Source: Bugula neritina (lineage: Eukaryota; Bryozoa; Gymnolaemata; Cheilostomatida; Bugulidae). Taken from it: 64,000 bases of DNA. The notes beneath the pieces are model-generated. The model searched no databases, was not told the DNA's origin, and was given only the letters and a program-made list of their open reading frames with translations. Both the position numbers and the translations under genes were made by a program. The stretch spans positions 26,238,504 through 26,302,503 of the forward strand of contig OZ037765.1 of assembly GCA_964035545.1 (NCBI GenBank). Reading direction: 5' to 3'. This document shows, piece after piece, positions 52,001 to 64,000 of the stretch; the stretch's first letter is position 1; the number at the start of each line of letters is the position of its first letter.

Positions 52001-55000
52001 ATGCCAGCTTAATAATATAAATTAAACCTTTAAAGACAGTTTTTATATGGAAATTTTTACTCAGTGCAAAACTTTAAATTTTAACGGAAAAAATGTTATG
52101 GCCAAATCTATTTTTAACCTTAAATCGTTTAGGAAAATTATGAAAGCTGCAAGAAACTTCAAGCTCAAAATTTGGTGAAACTTAATTTTTAAGGATCTTG
52201 CCAAAAATCTACCTTAAAGAAAGCTTTACTGAAATCGAAATATATAGCTGCTTAGTCAGCTTACCAAATTAGGTTGTGCTATAAGAGAATCGTCAAGGTC
52301 AAGTAGAGGTGGCTGAATGCTGATGCCAGACATCTGGTAGTCATCATTATCCTCTCCAGTTGCCCCTGAGATCTACACGACAATATTTGTTGGTTACAAA
52401 ACGTCTGTACACACAGGTTATGTAACATTAGGAACATGCCTGTGATTGATGGTGATCTAATCCTCTGAGGCAATAGACTATAAAACCTATTATAGACAAT
52501 CATAAACTAGGACACCATTGGTCTCCTTGCCTTCTTAATCAATGTCTACAAAGTTATACGTTATTAATTCGTGTTTCAATAATTTAATACTTTCTACTTT
52601 GTTTTACTTACCTTTAGTCTACATTAAACAAAAGTGTTCTAGATAGAAAAATCGCAAAGTAAGCAAAAGTGTGTAATAAAAAAAAATACTCCGAAGATAG
52701 CATTGCAGTTTATGATATGATTTTGCTTATTCATTGATGTGAAATAAAATCATAATTATGCTTCAAACTAGTTGTTAGTTGGCAGGAAATACAAACAAAA
52801 AATTGAACTCTTATTTCGTACTTAATTGCTATGTAACTTCAACACAATCAGCTAGCATATATAAGTTAGTATCTTTAAGATACACAGCTAGATTCTGGCC
52901 AACAGCAACTTGTGATGGATAAAACCAATTAATTATTTACTAAATGTTGATGCTTCAATTGCTTTTATTATTTCAAAGATTATTAAAACATTTTGTTTTG
53001 TGAATGCTTTTAATTTTCAATCCAATTGCGTAGTCTTGGAAATGAAAAAAGTATTTGGGAACCAATTCATCAAGATTTAAGAAGTAGCATTTTTATTGTT
53101 GGTGCAACAATTTATAAACACTTTTTACCAAATTTAGGAAACGCTAAATTACTAGTGTCAGCAATATTGGGAAGTTATTTTATAGAATAGCACTGAATGA
53201 TCTAGGATAAGATTTTGGGTGTCATACTGAGCATTATTATAATAAGTCTGCCCATTTTTAATTTGTGTGCAAATAATTTTCTAAGTATAGCGCTTCTCAC
53301 AGCAAGGTCAGAAATACAAAGGGCATAATATTGAGCAAAATGAATATCTTCCACGTTATTACAATAAAAATATATAAAATGGAAATAAATCATTTATAAG
53401 GAGAAGCAGAGATAAATTTATGACACATTTTACCACTAATGAAGATGATGGCATTGCACTGAAATTCAACAATATTAATGTGTTTATGAAAAGTAGAGTA
53501 GAGATATGTAAGCCAGCTGAAATTACTCTATGAGAGGGCCTAGGACGGTTTTCATGGTGTAATTTACTCCTTTGATTAAGTTTAAGTTAATTACTAATCC
53601 TGTCTTTAAATCTTGTGGTTACCAATTCAGCATTTTGATAACTTCGTGTCATTTAACAATTCATGGCAAAGTTGGCAAGGCTGGGCGTGTCCGAAATTAT
53701 TATCAAAATTATTAGCTAGCCAGACAGATAAATAATGGTATGTACTCAACATAATATAGCATCAGACTTCACAAACTTAATACAGTCACCGCAAGAATCC
53801 AGCCAATTCATTCTCACCAGGCTATTTAATAATGTGTCAAGTCTCCAAAAACAGCCCATCCAATGTAGAGGAGAAAAGGCTGAAGAAACCACATTTAAGA
53901 GTGGATAAATAAATCCCAACAGGACATTATATGGTTTAACGTTTTCTAAGCCTGAAGCCTTGCAAAAGCTTAAACAAGCTAAACCCATACATCTCACTTT
54001 TATAAACTTTTAATTGTTTTCGGTAATTTCTAGGTACGAAGCACTAAAATTTTATCTGAATAACAATTCAAAAGCTACACAGGTGCAATTTTAATCTACT
54101 TCCTGTAACACCAGGAGTCAAACAGCCCACAAACATTGCAATCAAAACCAGTTTAGTAAAACACAAAAGAAAACAACTACCAAATTTAAAGATTAAATGA
54201 AATACATGGACAAATTTTAATGTTAGGCAAGAATGACCAACCATTAAAGAATGAATTACGAAAGTGGTTTAACTAAAAACTAGCCAGTTGATCTAATTTT
54301 TGCTAAAACACAGCAAGAAGGGTGAACACCTATCTCAAGCAAAAACAGCCTCTCAAGTAATATAGTGATGTAGAGTAAACCCATTTTGTTCAGTTCACGT
54401 GTTTAAATTTGAAAGCGCAATCACTTACGTTGGGGCAAAAATTGGCTGTATCATTTTTATTGAAATAATTGTAGTCAGCTGTTGATGTATCTACGTCTCT
54501 ACCAGCATCAGGTTTCTGTTCTATTTTTATCTGAAAGAAAAAGAAAATATAAAGATAAAAATAGACCTGCACACTGTATAGAAATGCTTCTATTGCTTCT
54601 ATCATGATTATGCAACAAATTTGCAATCATTAATCTAGTGAGATTTTGAGATAATTCTTCGTATAAATTATATTTCTGGCTGCTAAAAGTCACTGCATAC
54701 AAAAACCCATGACCTATGATATATACGGCAGGTAGGCTAAAGTACAATATCATTTGCTAATATATTTACAAACTCACAAAAGGATATAAAAAACTAGCCA
54801 AACCACGACACTGCAAATGCCATACATTTGATGAAATATGGTGAATATTATTTAATATATTGATGAAGACAATTGTTGTCAATATGCAAACGTGTAGAGA
54901 ATCATAGAAGCAATGAAAGGAGTCTGGTCTTATTGTCAAAATGCCACATTTAATACAAATAAATTTGATGAATAGGTTAGATTATATCCTGGTTGATTAG

Positions 55001-58000
55001 TCACTGCTCCTTTGGGCTAAATACTAGATATCGGCTACACCGAACTTACGTTGACCTTGGGACGAGTGAACAGGCTTATAAGATCTTTGCTTTTGTAATG
55101 CAAATCTTCCGGAAGATTAAGAGACTGTTTCTTATACCTGCAAAGTCAACGAAATTTCAACTGTATGACTTTTAGCTAATAGAAGAAAAATGCCTGCTCA
55201 TGGCCAGGTCACTTACGCAGCACATTGCATGCATCCAGTAAATCAACTTAAGACGATGAACTAATCACTTTTCAAGCAGCCAGCCACGAGGTGAATACAG
55301 ATTACACCTTGTTAATTTCTAATCAGGTAAGACAGGGGTGAGTATGTCTGTACAGCGGAGGGTATTTTGAATAAGGATTACAATCCCTTCAGAAAATATA
55401 TCTACATGGTGAAGCATTTCTTACATCCTAACCTCTGGCAAGTGAAACTATTATAATTCAAATGCTCCATAAAGTGCATAAATGTAAAAAATTTGAAGTG
55501 CCAGTGTTAGCAGTCTTGCAATTTATCTGAGAAAGGCCTGGAATTAACATTATTAGCAGATAAATCTGCATATGGTAAAATGGAATTTTGCACTGTTAGG
55601 AACTCATATTTTTATGCATAAATAAAAATATTGGAAGAGTATTAAATTGAATTATATTGGCAATAAATATAAATAATAAATTGACGGCTCAATACATCAA
55701 TCTTGTATATAATATGTGACCTTTTACCAGAGAAGCAGTTCAAAACATAATTCATCACCTATAAAAGCTAAGTTGCAGAGCCACTTGGTGACAAGGATTT
55801 TATGATAGTATAAAGAGATTAATTTGCAATGGCAGCTATTAGACCTGTCAATAAGTACCCTGAAATAAGGTTTCCCAAAATTAAAATGATATATGCATTT
55901 CAGGGAACTAATATTTACATTGCAATGCCAGGTGATAACAAACAGTAACATAATAAACTGGCTAATTTTCCAACACTATTAATAATTGCACAAACAAACA
56001 GCTTTGCAATAGGCATGTCGATAATGGAAGAAAAACATTTCAGCCTTAGTATAGGCATGAGCATTTTTGTCAAGTTTTACATCTGCAAACCAATGGGAAC
56101 AGAAACTAACCACTAATACGTGACAAATGGCTAATCGTGCAACAGTAAACACTGTAAATACAATAAATTACTTATAACATTTATAGGTAATAGACCCGCT
56201 ATCCAAACAGAACATAGTGGATATAGGTGAGAACTTATACGCAATAGTGTTATAACTCATGCTATAAATGGGAAACAAATTACAAACCTCTCTAGTGTCT
56301 GCTTGGTGACAGAAATGGCAGCTCTGGTCTTTTTAAACATTTTATCAAAATCAATTTCAGCCTCAAAGTCAAAGACAAATTGCTTCTTCTCTGTTGCCAG
56401 CTTTTTAACTTTTATTGTATTTTCTTGGTCTTCACCTGAAAGGAAAGGGAAACAGGTGGCTTAACAAATTGAAAACAACTCCAATAGTTCTATTCACACA
56501 TGCAGTAGCTAAACAACACACAATAAAACTGATAGTAGGCTGTTTTCTTGGAATTGTCAACTCAATGCAAGCCTGGCATTTATCACATGATATACTACAT
56601 GTGACTCAGTGATGTGTATATATAATGAGTGCCTAGAGTGGAGAAAAGTTACACATAAATTTGTGAAGCAGATGGTTCTCAAATATTCTTCAGCAACTTA
56701 TCAGATCCAACTCACCCGCCCTTTTGCCACCTACAATAGAAAACACCCCAGAATTATAATGACGTTTGAAATTGCTTCATGAATAATCTTCAAATTTTTT
56801 GAAGAAAAAATAATGCCTTTTTTAATAATAAATATCATGAATATATCTAATACAGTACCAAGCATGTTGAGTCGCTTAGCCTTCCAGTAGCCAGGACCAG
56901 CCCACATGTTTTTCATACCACCAAAGAACGAGTAGTCGCCGCCACCACCCGTTACCAGAGCAAGCAAACTGTTGAATGTACCATCTCTAAAATATTTCAA
57001 AAGATTTTAAGACATAAAACAGTAGTTTTGTTGGAGACTCATCTCCAAAAATATCATCACCTCAATAACAATATTTATTTAAACTACCATCAGATGTTAA
57101 CAGTTCTTGGGCCACTAGAGTAGTTGGACAAACTAAAGACACCTTTTGCAATAAACATGTAATTCTTAGAGTAAAAGGGTGAATAAGTGGAGTGAAAAAA
57201 TCATCAAACAGCACGACTCTAACAGATAACATTGTCTCATACTATGTGTTTTGTATTGAGCTTCATAGAGCTGTAAGCACTAGGAGAAAGGTTGTAACTA
57301 TAGAAACAGCAAACAAAATGTTTACCAGAATCATTTTAAAATACTGGCGAAAATATTGCGTGAAGCCAATTTATTAAATTGTGTTAAACTGATGCAATTA
57401 TCACAGTGTTTATTGTTATAACTGCCCACATTATTATTTTGAAACAGGCAAGTTACAGCTGAGTAGTCAAGTAAAAAATTAACTTAGATACTTTATAGAA
57501 AACTAAATTGGACATGATAAGTTTAATAAACCATACAGTGTGATATAAATACTGAGGTACGAGAATGAATATTAGGAGTTGTCAGTCCTGCCGTTTATTT
57601 ACTGGATTATAGAGTTATCATTCCAGAGATAATGCTCTACTCACGCGGCGAATGTTGTTTTGGTATTTGTGTTGGCTGATTTACCAAAATAATTCACAAT
57701 TTCGCTTTTATCTTCTCCTTCATCCATCATGTTGACATCTACAGTTTCACACCAGCAATGATTAGGAAACAAATAATGTGGCGAAAGAGCAGACAACTGC
57801 AAGAAATGCAAATGTAAGTCACAAGATATTACTATCACCGTCATCGCCAAAAGAGTTGTTAGCAAAGTCTGCTATGTCGTCATCAGCTGGAGGTATTTCT
57901 TTGTCTCGATTAAATTTGAGCTCATCATCTTTGCAGTCTAGAGCATCAAATATAGGATGCTGCAACAATACACACAACACTACAGTATACACACAACCCT

Positions 58001-60731
58001 ACAGTATACACACAACACTACAGTACACACAACACTACAGTATACACACAACACTACAGTATACACACAACACTACAGTTACAGTAAATACACAATACTA
58101 CAGTACACATACAACACTACAGTATGCACAAAACACTACAGCTACATCATTACTCTTACAAAATAGATTTGTAATACGGGAGTAACAACTCGCATGCACC
58201 ATTCTCAAGGCATATATACAACAAAATATTACTCAACACAATTAAAATACGAAAACATTTGAACTGAAGTCTACCTGAGTTTCTTCACCAAACTGAAACT
58301 TATAGAACGTTGGGCAGATAACTTGTGTAGACAAACTAATCTGAGGGAGATCTACAAATAGAACAGCTTTATATTATCTACACACTTGCTATAGTGTACA
58401 CCATATTACATACTATATCATCTACACACTTGCTATACTGTATACCATGTTACATACTATATCATCTACACATTTGCTATAGTGTATACTGTGCACCATA
58501 TTACATACTGTATCATCTACACACTTGCTATACTGTACACCATGCTACATACTGTATCATCTACACACTTGCTATACTGTAAACCATATTATGTACTATA
58601 TCATCTATACACTTGCTATAGTGGAAAAGGTTATACGGCTGCAATCTAAAGACTACGTAGCATGAACACAAATGTTATTGCACTGAGTGAAACTCTATCA
58701 CAGCAAACATATACCTGCATGAAGAATGTAATGGTGAGAATAATTCCCTTGCTTAGTTTACTCAACTACTCACTCTTCTTGCTGCAAAATCACTCTGAAT
58801 CTGGTTAAGTCAATCAGCTAAACCCTACACTGTGAAGGTTTAAAGCTGATTAAATCACATAAAAGACTCACCATGTTCTTCAGTAGAAGTATCTTGTAAC
58901 CGGAAGCCTTCAGGAGCCTCAGTGCTACATTGCATGTCCAACATCAGGGCGGGGATGTCATACGCGCACCTCAGAGAACCTAGCAACAGGCCACCAAAAC
59001 TCGAGTCTCCTTCTTTTGATAAATTTTGAAGAAGAGGATCAATCTATCAAAATGTATCAAAGATTTAATAAGTTCACGAAGCAATGTTGAGATAAAACAA
59101 AGTAACATGTCACATTATTACACATTTGCCGTCTGTTTAATGCAATCTGTGTTCATATAATCAAAATCACACTCATATCAACTACAAGTTCTACAAACGC
59201 ACCTCATGGGCTTGGTCTATACCAGAAACATTTATCTTTTGCAAATCTGTTTCAATAATTTTCTTTTTTCTTTTATCCGAATTTTTCCGAACTCCTGGCT
59301 CCCCTCCTTCTTTACCGCCGTCTTCTGCTGATTTACTGTTTCCCGATTTATCACCTACGAGCAATCAGCCGCCATGAGTTTAAAGTTTAACAATCGGGTC
59401 GAAAGTTCGCATAAAAACATAACTGATTGTACATATATATGTATTAATCAAACAACCATATTTTAATTTTTAGAAAGTAATTTTTTACCATCTTTATCGA
59501 GCTGACTAACTTGGTCTAGAAGCTGAATAGCCTGAATGTGAAGAGCATCGACTCTGCTAGCATAGATCTTGGCTCCCGCTTCTATTGAAGAACCTGCCAT
59601 CTGCAAATCATACATATTAGAAAGCATTAGCTCCATCCATTTAACCAGGAACTCTACCGGTTATTTCAGTAATAGTCAAGTGACTACTGTGAATTAGTGC
59701 AAGAAATTGGTTGTTTAGGAGATAAGGTCACTAAAATATAAAATAAAAATTATTTATTGTTTTAATTAAATAAAGAAAATAAAATAAAAATAACCAAGTT
59801 TATGCTACGAATAGAATTTTATAAAAACAAAACAAAACTGATCCATGAAGACACAACTCAGTACCTGAAAATTAGTCTCTTTCTCTTTCCGAAGCATATC
59901 TTTCATTGTGTCTATCAGATGTAGAGAGAAAGCGTTTCTTGCAGTGATTTTCTATAAAGTATGAGACCATAAGCATTGAGCAAGTGGGCAGGTTTAGAAG
60001 CATCTTTCAGTAGCTAGATAATTATGAAAATGAGACTGCACCTAGGTCAAAAAAGCAATACCCCCCTGCAAAAAAAATCTTTTGCTAATAATTACTGTTT
60101 TGAAATTATTTGATACTAAATACCAGCATCACTATTTGCGAATGTCAATACTGTTTTTGCTGTCAGTCCTACACAATTATACACTAATTAGGTTATTGCA
60201 TATTTGCAAAGCTTACATTGTCTTTAGAAAGCTGTATACAGTTGTAAAGATGTTCGGTTATTTGAGAAGCGTTCCACCCAGCTAGATTGGAAACATTTCG
60301 TCTGAAAAATATGCAAATAATTAGCAAATGTTAAAATATTATAATACAGGTCAACAGAATCAGCAGAACATGTTTAAAAATCACAATCCCAAAATTACAT
60401 CCGAAACTAACTAACTCCAGAAATCTGAGTCAAGACACTATAAGCTTGTGCGAGAACAGTTCTGTAATAGAGGATACACATACTTCTCAGAGGCGGGACT
60501 GTTGAGATGATTTTGGGCAGCATCTGACAGCCGAGCTTTTAATCGGCGCTTCTTCTCAGAATAGTCATCATTAACCAGATGCGATAGCATGGGTGAGTTG
60601 AGTGGGCTGTTGGCAAATATCTCAACATTTTTCTTATGTGTAGCTGGAGAGAGGTTGGAAGGCGTGCTCCCCTGTGGTGATGGTTGTACACTTAGTCTAC
60701 TGGCAATTTTTAGTCGAGACTTGGAGGACAT
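49033..60731 (-). CDS. NCAPH: Condensin I complex subunit 2 (kleisin; NCAPH/Barren)
   Basis: Eighteen exons (minus): 60484-60731, 60217-60301, 59865-59951, 59489-59600, 59203-59354, 58872-59043, 58275-58351, 57839-57959, 57645-57738, 56859-56986, 56716-56730, 56288-56435, 55050-55137, 54429-54530, 52265-52372, 51199-51303, 50485-50652 and 49033-49098. They join in frame into 691 aa (human 741). Matches along the family: NDDYSEKKRRL (about 55), QITEHLYNCIQLS with ARNAFSLHLID (N-terminal SMC2-binding region), IDPLLQNLS, GDYSFFGGMKNMWAGPGYWK (about 400), FVFDFEAEIDFD, NDTANFCPN, ISLQYAKRPKKVDFKRLKRNMW, and a C-terminal winged-helix end with SPPIAFVALLHMCNEKN. The kleisin closes the SMC2-SMC4 ring and holds the HEAT subunits during mitotic condensation. 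Exon 11 is only 15 bases. It looks intact. Confidence 0.95.
57962..58143. repeat. ~19-bp minisatellite in NCAPH intron 7
   Basis: About nine imperfect units of ACACACAACACTACAGTAT just before (minus strand) the exon at 57839-57959. The C-free purine-poor runs open frames on the plus strand; these are not genes. Confidence 0.88.
58377..58620. repeat. 44-bp minisatellite in NCAPH intron 6
   Basis: About 5.5 units starting TCTACACACTTGCTATA and ending ACATACTATATCA. One unit carries a 7-base insertion. Confidence 0.9.
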
Positions 60732-63489
60732 TTTCACCAACAGCAGCTACCTACCGAAATATATTAATTTCAAGCATTTAAAAATGTGTAAACCTGATAG
60801 GAATTTATTTTAAAATTATCAAATAAAACAACAAAGCATAAGACAATGTTAATAAAACCGAATTTGATAGTTTAACTTTTAGTGAGTATTGTAAGTACAA
60901 TTGTAAAATTAATATAGACTTAGAAAGTGTTATTCAGACACTGATAGTCACATGGAATTAGAGTAATAGACATAAGGCTAGGCAGTAGGAAAAATCTGAA
61001 GCCAGTGTTACTAAAAGTAAGACTAAAAGCAAGTCAAGTTAGTAACTAAGTGCCAAGTGCCAGTGGTATCCAATGTCATACTCATACTGATACTCTTGTG
61101 AATGTAATTGTCATTGTGATAGTCCTAGATTCGTAATGCTTTTAGTTTTTATTTTATTTTAATTGTAACTTTTCTAACAGTAAATACTAAATACCAATAG
61201 TTTATAACTTTATTTATATTAGCAATATTACTATTACTATTAGTAGTTCAAGTTAGTACAACTAGCCTACTTATAGTTATAGACTTATAGTATTTATACT
61301 ATTTACTTATAGTTATACTTTAACTTAGTCTTATATAGTAAAATGTTATACTTATACTGTTAGAGATTTACTAATACTTATTTACTAACTGTAACAGCAA
61401 CACACTAATTCTAATTCTTAGTCTAACACTAACAGTAAGAGTAAGAATAACTATAAGTATAAGTCAGTAACACAAACAGTAAGTGTAACTATAGGTGACA
61501 AAGTCAAAGTGAATGTCAGTTTCAAAGTGTAACACTAACTCTAAGTTCTAAACACTGAAGTAAAACACTGTTACTGCTAGTGTTAGACTTGAACTTAAAG
61601 TTAGTGTTACACTTATTATTAAAGCTACGCCTACGGCTACTGTGTTATATTGATTCATATTGATATTCATTTAGTTAGTCACTATTGTTACATTTTGACT
61701 TACACTTACTCTTAGTCTTACAGTTTGAGTTACACCTACTCCTAGTCTTACTCACTTTACTGTGGTGTTAACAACAAGTACAATGTCAATGAATAATAAT
61801 TATGATAACTATTAGTATTAGTATTACTATTAGTATTAGTATTACTATGTCTATTACTATTACTATTAGTATTACTATTACTATTAGTATTACTATACGT
61901 ATAAGTATAACTATTACTAATACTATAGTATTAGTATTACTATTATAATTTTAAAATAAAAATATAATAAATATAATAATATTAATTATTTTAATAATTA
62001 TATTTATATTAACGTATTTGATGTTTATCTTTTAAATTTATGATAATTGCTTTCATGGTATTAGACTAATAATAAAGCTAAGTTATTCACTACTTGCATT
62101 TACACTCATACTGATACTGATAGTGATACTGATAATCGCATAGTGTCTGTTGCTACAAACATGGATTAATTAGACAAATCTTGAAGGTTGAAAAAGGCGC
62201 TTTTTATAGCATGACGTTTAAATGCTACTACATATAAAATTAAGGCAACAACTCCTGGTGTTTCAATACTTACCAATATTGGTTGTAAGGCTATATTTCT
62301 TATGCTTTTATTTTGGAGACCCGATTATTTTTCCGAATCACAAATGGCTATCTGGCTCATTCCGTTTTAAAGCTGTTCTAGATTATTTATTTTTAAGTAA
62401 AACTTATATATATTTATTGATATATACGTGTATGATTTATAAATATGCATATTTAATTGTTTGTATATAATAATTGTTATTAATTATGTGATTATTTGTC
62501 TTTAATTTATAATTTTTATTTTATATAATATATTATTATTAAATTTAATATTTTTTAAATTTACTTTTGACTTTGTCTTTTAGTTTTAGTTTAAGAATTA
62601 TTTAAATTTTAATTAATAAATTTAAGTAACTGTAACTGTAAGTAATTATAATGATAATTATTATAAATATAATAGATCAAGTTTAATACTAACACTAAGT
62701 CTAATACTAGTACAGTAGTACTAGTAGTAATACTAAAGTCTAAAAGTAAATACTAATACTAATAGTAATACTAGTAATAGTAATACTAATACTAATAGAT
62801 TCAACTTCAAGTTTAACTTTGTCTTTAGGAATCAAGTTTTAGTGTACTGTGTAGAGCTAGAAATAGACTCCACCTTGGAATTGCTATTACTATTACTATT
62901 ACTATTACTATTACTATTAGGCTTTGAGTTTGATTTTGAGTCACACTGTGACTCACGGTGACACTGAAAGTGTCCAGTCGTTTTAAAAGGAATGTTTTTT
63001 GATCTCCTTACACTTAGTTTTATAGTTAGTATTACTCATAGTGATAGTCATACTCATAGGTTTTATATTTACTAATTTAGTCAATGTCATTATTATTATT
63101 ATTAAGTTGAACGCTAGTCATTATCATGATGATTACCAATATTCTTTATCATTATGATAATGACTATAAGTATAATGAACTTGAAGACATAATCATTATA
63201 ATAATTCTTCATATTGCTATTTAGTCGTAGTGATTATTTAGTTTTACCTGTATGAGTATCCCACTTTTTTGACGATTATCACATTGACATGATGTTTCAG
63301 TTATGTCAATTTAGAAACATAAAGCTAGAGTTTGTGATTAGAGACATTTAGATTTTGTAAAATATAGGTCTTTATTATACTTATGATTGTACTAATATTT
63401 TGTTTTTAGCTTGCATGTTGATACTGATTAATTTTGAAGATATTAATTGTAAATTTTGTCATGCTCGTCATTTTTTTGTTTATTTTTAG
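60732..63489. other. Spacer of degenerate ACT/AGT simple sequence
   Basis: Upstream of NCAPH (minus) and of the small plus-strand gene. After about 100 bases of NCAPH 5' sequence (a 3' splice site CGGTAG near 60751), most of 60850-63250 is built from mixtures of ACTNNT/AGTNNT hexamers: regular TATTAGTATTACTAT runs at 61800-61945, (TTACTA)n at 62885-62918, and looser GTGATAGT/ACTGATAC tracts elsewhere. No credible coding frame. Confidence 0.7.
63116..63174. repeat. 19-bp hairpin in the simple-sequence field
   Basis: TAGTCATTATCATGATGAT (63116-63134) pairs with ATCATTATGATAATGACTA (63156-63174) with one mismatch. Confidence 0.75.
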
Positions 63490-63491
63490 AG

Positions 63492-63607
63492 ATGGCTACG
63501 AAGAATGTGGTTGCATGGGGTTCAGCTGGTGTTGCTATTTATTTTGGAGTGTTTGGAATACAAAATGGACTGCTCATTTTCTTTTCATTGTTATCATTTA
63601 TAATTGG
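63492..63607 (+). CDS. First coding exon of a small membrane protein (partial, unrecognised)
   Basis: A strong polypyrimidine tract and TTTTTAG end at 63489; the exon then reads AG-ATG and encodes MATKNVVAWGSAGVAIYFG and a hydrophobic stretch of about 25 residues (FFSLLSFIIG). At 63607 there is a GG|GTAAAT donor; read through, the frame would stop at 63609-63611 after 39 residues. Either this is the first coding exon of a small transmembrane protein that continues past the window, or a 39-residue micropeptide. I do not recognise the family. Confidence 0.5.
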
Positions 63608-63612
63608 GTAAA

Positions 63613-64000
63613 TATTTCATATCCTTTTACATAAATTGTTATAGATTATTTTCAATGATGGTGGCTTTTTGATCAAAATTATGCAAACATTTTAATAACA
63701 GATATGCACATGCACATGCACATGATGTAGCTGCAACAACATGCTTTTAACTGGACATGCAAGAAATTGTTTCTAACTAAAGGACTTATTACCAAATAGT
63801 GAACTAGGCCGGTCTTTCACTTTAATCTTCTGTAGTGCTTCAATTTATTTGTGGTTACTAATTACACCACATTCTACCCAGTTTCCCAGAACCCCACTGT
63901 CCCCCCCCCATACTGTTCCATCAGTCCTGCGCTCCACCAGCCTCACAACCACCTAGGAGTAGTACTACATTACACTGAAGGTCGAAATAGCTTGTAAAAC
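63613..64000. other. Window end, probable intron
   Basis: Contains a short CATGCA/CACATG simple run (63703-63725) and a C-rich tract at 63901-63910. No gene or exon seen. Confidence 0.4.

Noticed and set aside
57739-57797. NCAPH exon 9 starting at the TTGCAG acceptor at 57797
   Set aside because: That acceptor leaves a stop in the phase required by exon 8; the acceptor AACTGTAG at 57739 gives correct phase and continues the acidic GDD..DEGED region.
57778-58185. 135-codon plus-strand frame with HTTLQYTQ repeats
   Set aside because: Antisense of an NCAPH exon joined to a 19-bp minisatellite; no family match.

Overview
The window reads as nuclear DNA of an invertebrate animal. The host sequence is AT-rich and intron-dense, with GT-AG introns, AATAAA poly(A) signals, LINE, LTR and tRNA-SINE remnants and many minisatellites. 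The LCOR/Mblk-1/E93 homologue carries two pipsqueak (RHF) helix-turn-helix domains, the arrangement known from protostome Mblk-1/E93 rather than vertebrate LCOR, so a protostome (perhaps a lophotrochozoan) is likely. I cannot name a species.

Layout. 1-7120 is a graveyard of mobile elements: a LINE 3' end with an (AAAC)n tail, an RNase H/integrase piece of one LTR element, a GC-rich 5' half of a gypsy-type element in the opposite orientation (gag, protease, truncated RT, tRNA primer site and LTR), two LTR-like segments (one holding a palindromic 31-bp minisatellite), and a second decayed LINE. 7165-17040 is a tandem duplication of a nine-exon cytoplasmic poly(A)-binding protein gene. Copy A is canonical (621 aa). 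Copy B is strongly diverged (532 aa) but every coding indel keeps the frame. 17363-22933 (minus) is a monocarboxylate-transporter-like MFS gene with a SINE in an intron. 24514-34235 (minus) is a complete 19-exon TGFBRAP1/Vps3-type CORVET subunit. 36476-48387 (plus) is the LCOR/Mblk-1/E93-like transcription factor, head-to-head with TGFBRAP1. 49033-60731 (minus) is a complete 18-exon condensin I subunit 2 (NCAPH/Barren) gene, tail-to-tail with the transcription factor. 60732-63490 is a long field of degenerate ACT/AGT simple sequence, followed by the first coding exon of a small membrane protein.

The cellular genes are unrelated housekeeping or regulatory functions: mRNA binding, solute transport, endosomal tethering, transcriptional control and chromosome condensation. 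I see no sign that they act as one system. Exon structures were derived by hand from splice sites, reading-frame phase and known family sequences. All five multi-exon models close in frame from ATG to stop. The most notable local novelties are the in-frame-only divergence of the second PABP copy, a roughly 460-bp fold-back inside one of its introns, and the palindromic minisatellite in a candidate LTR.
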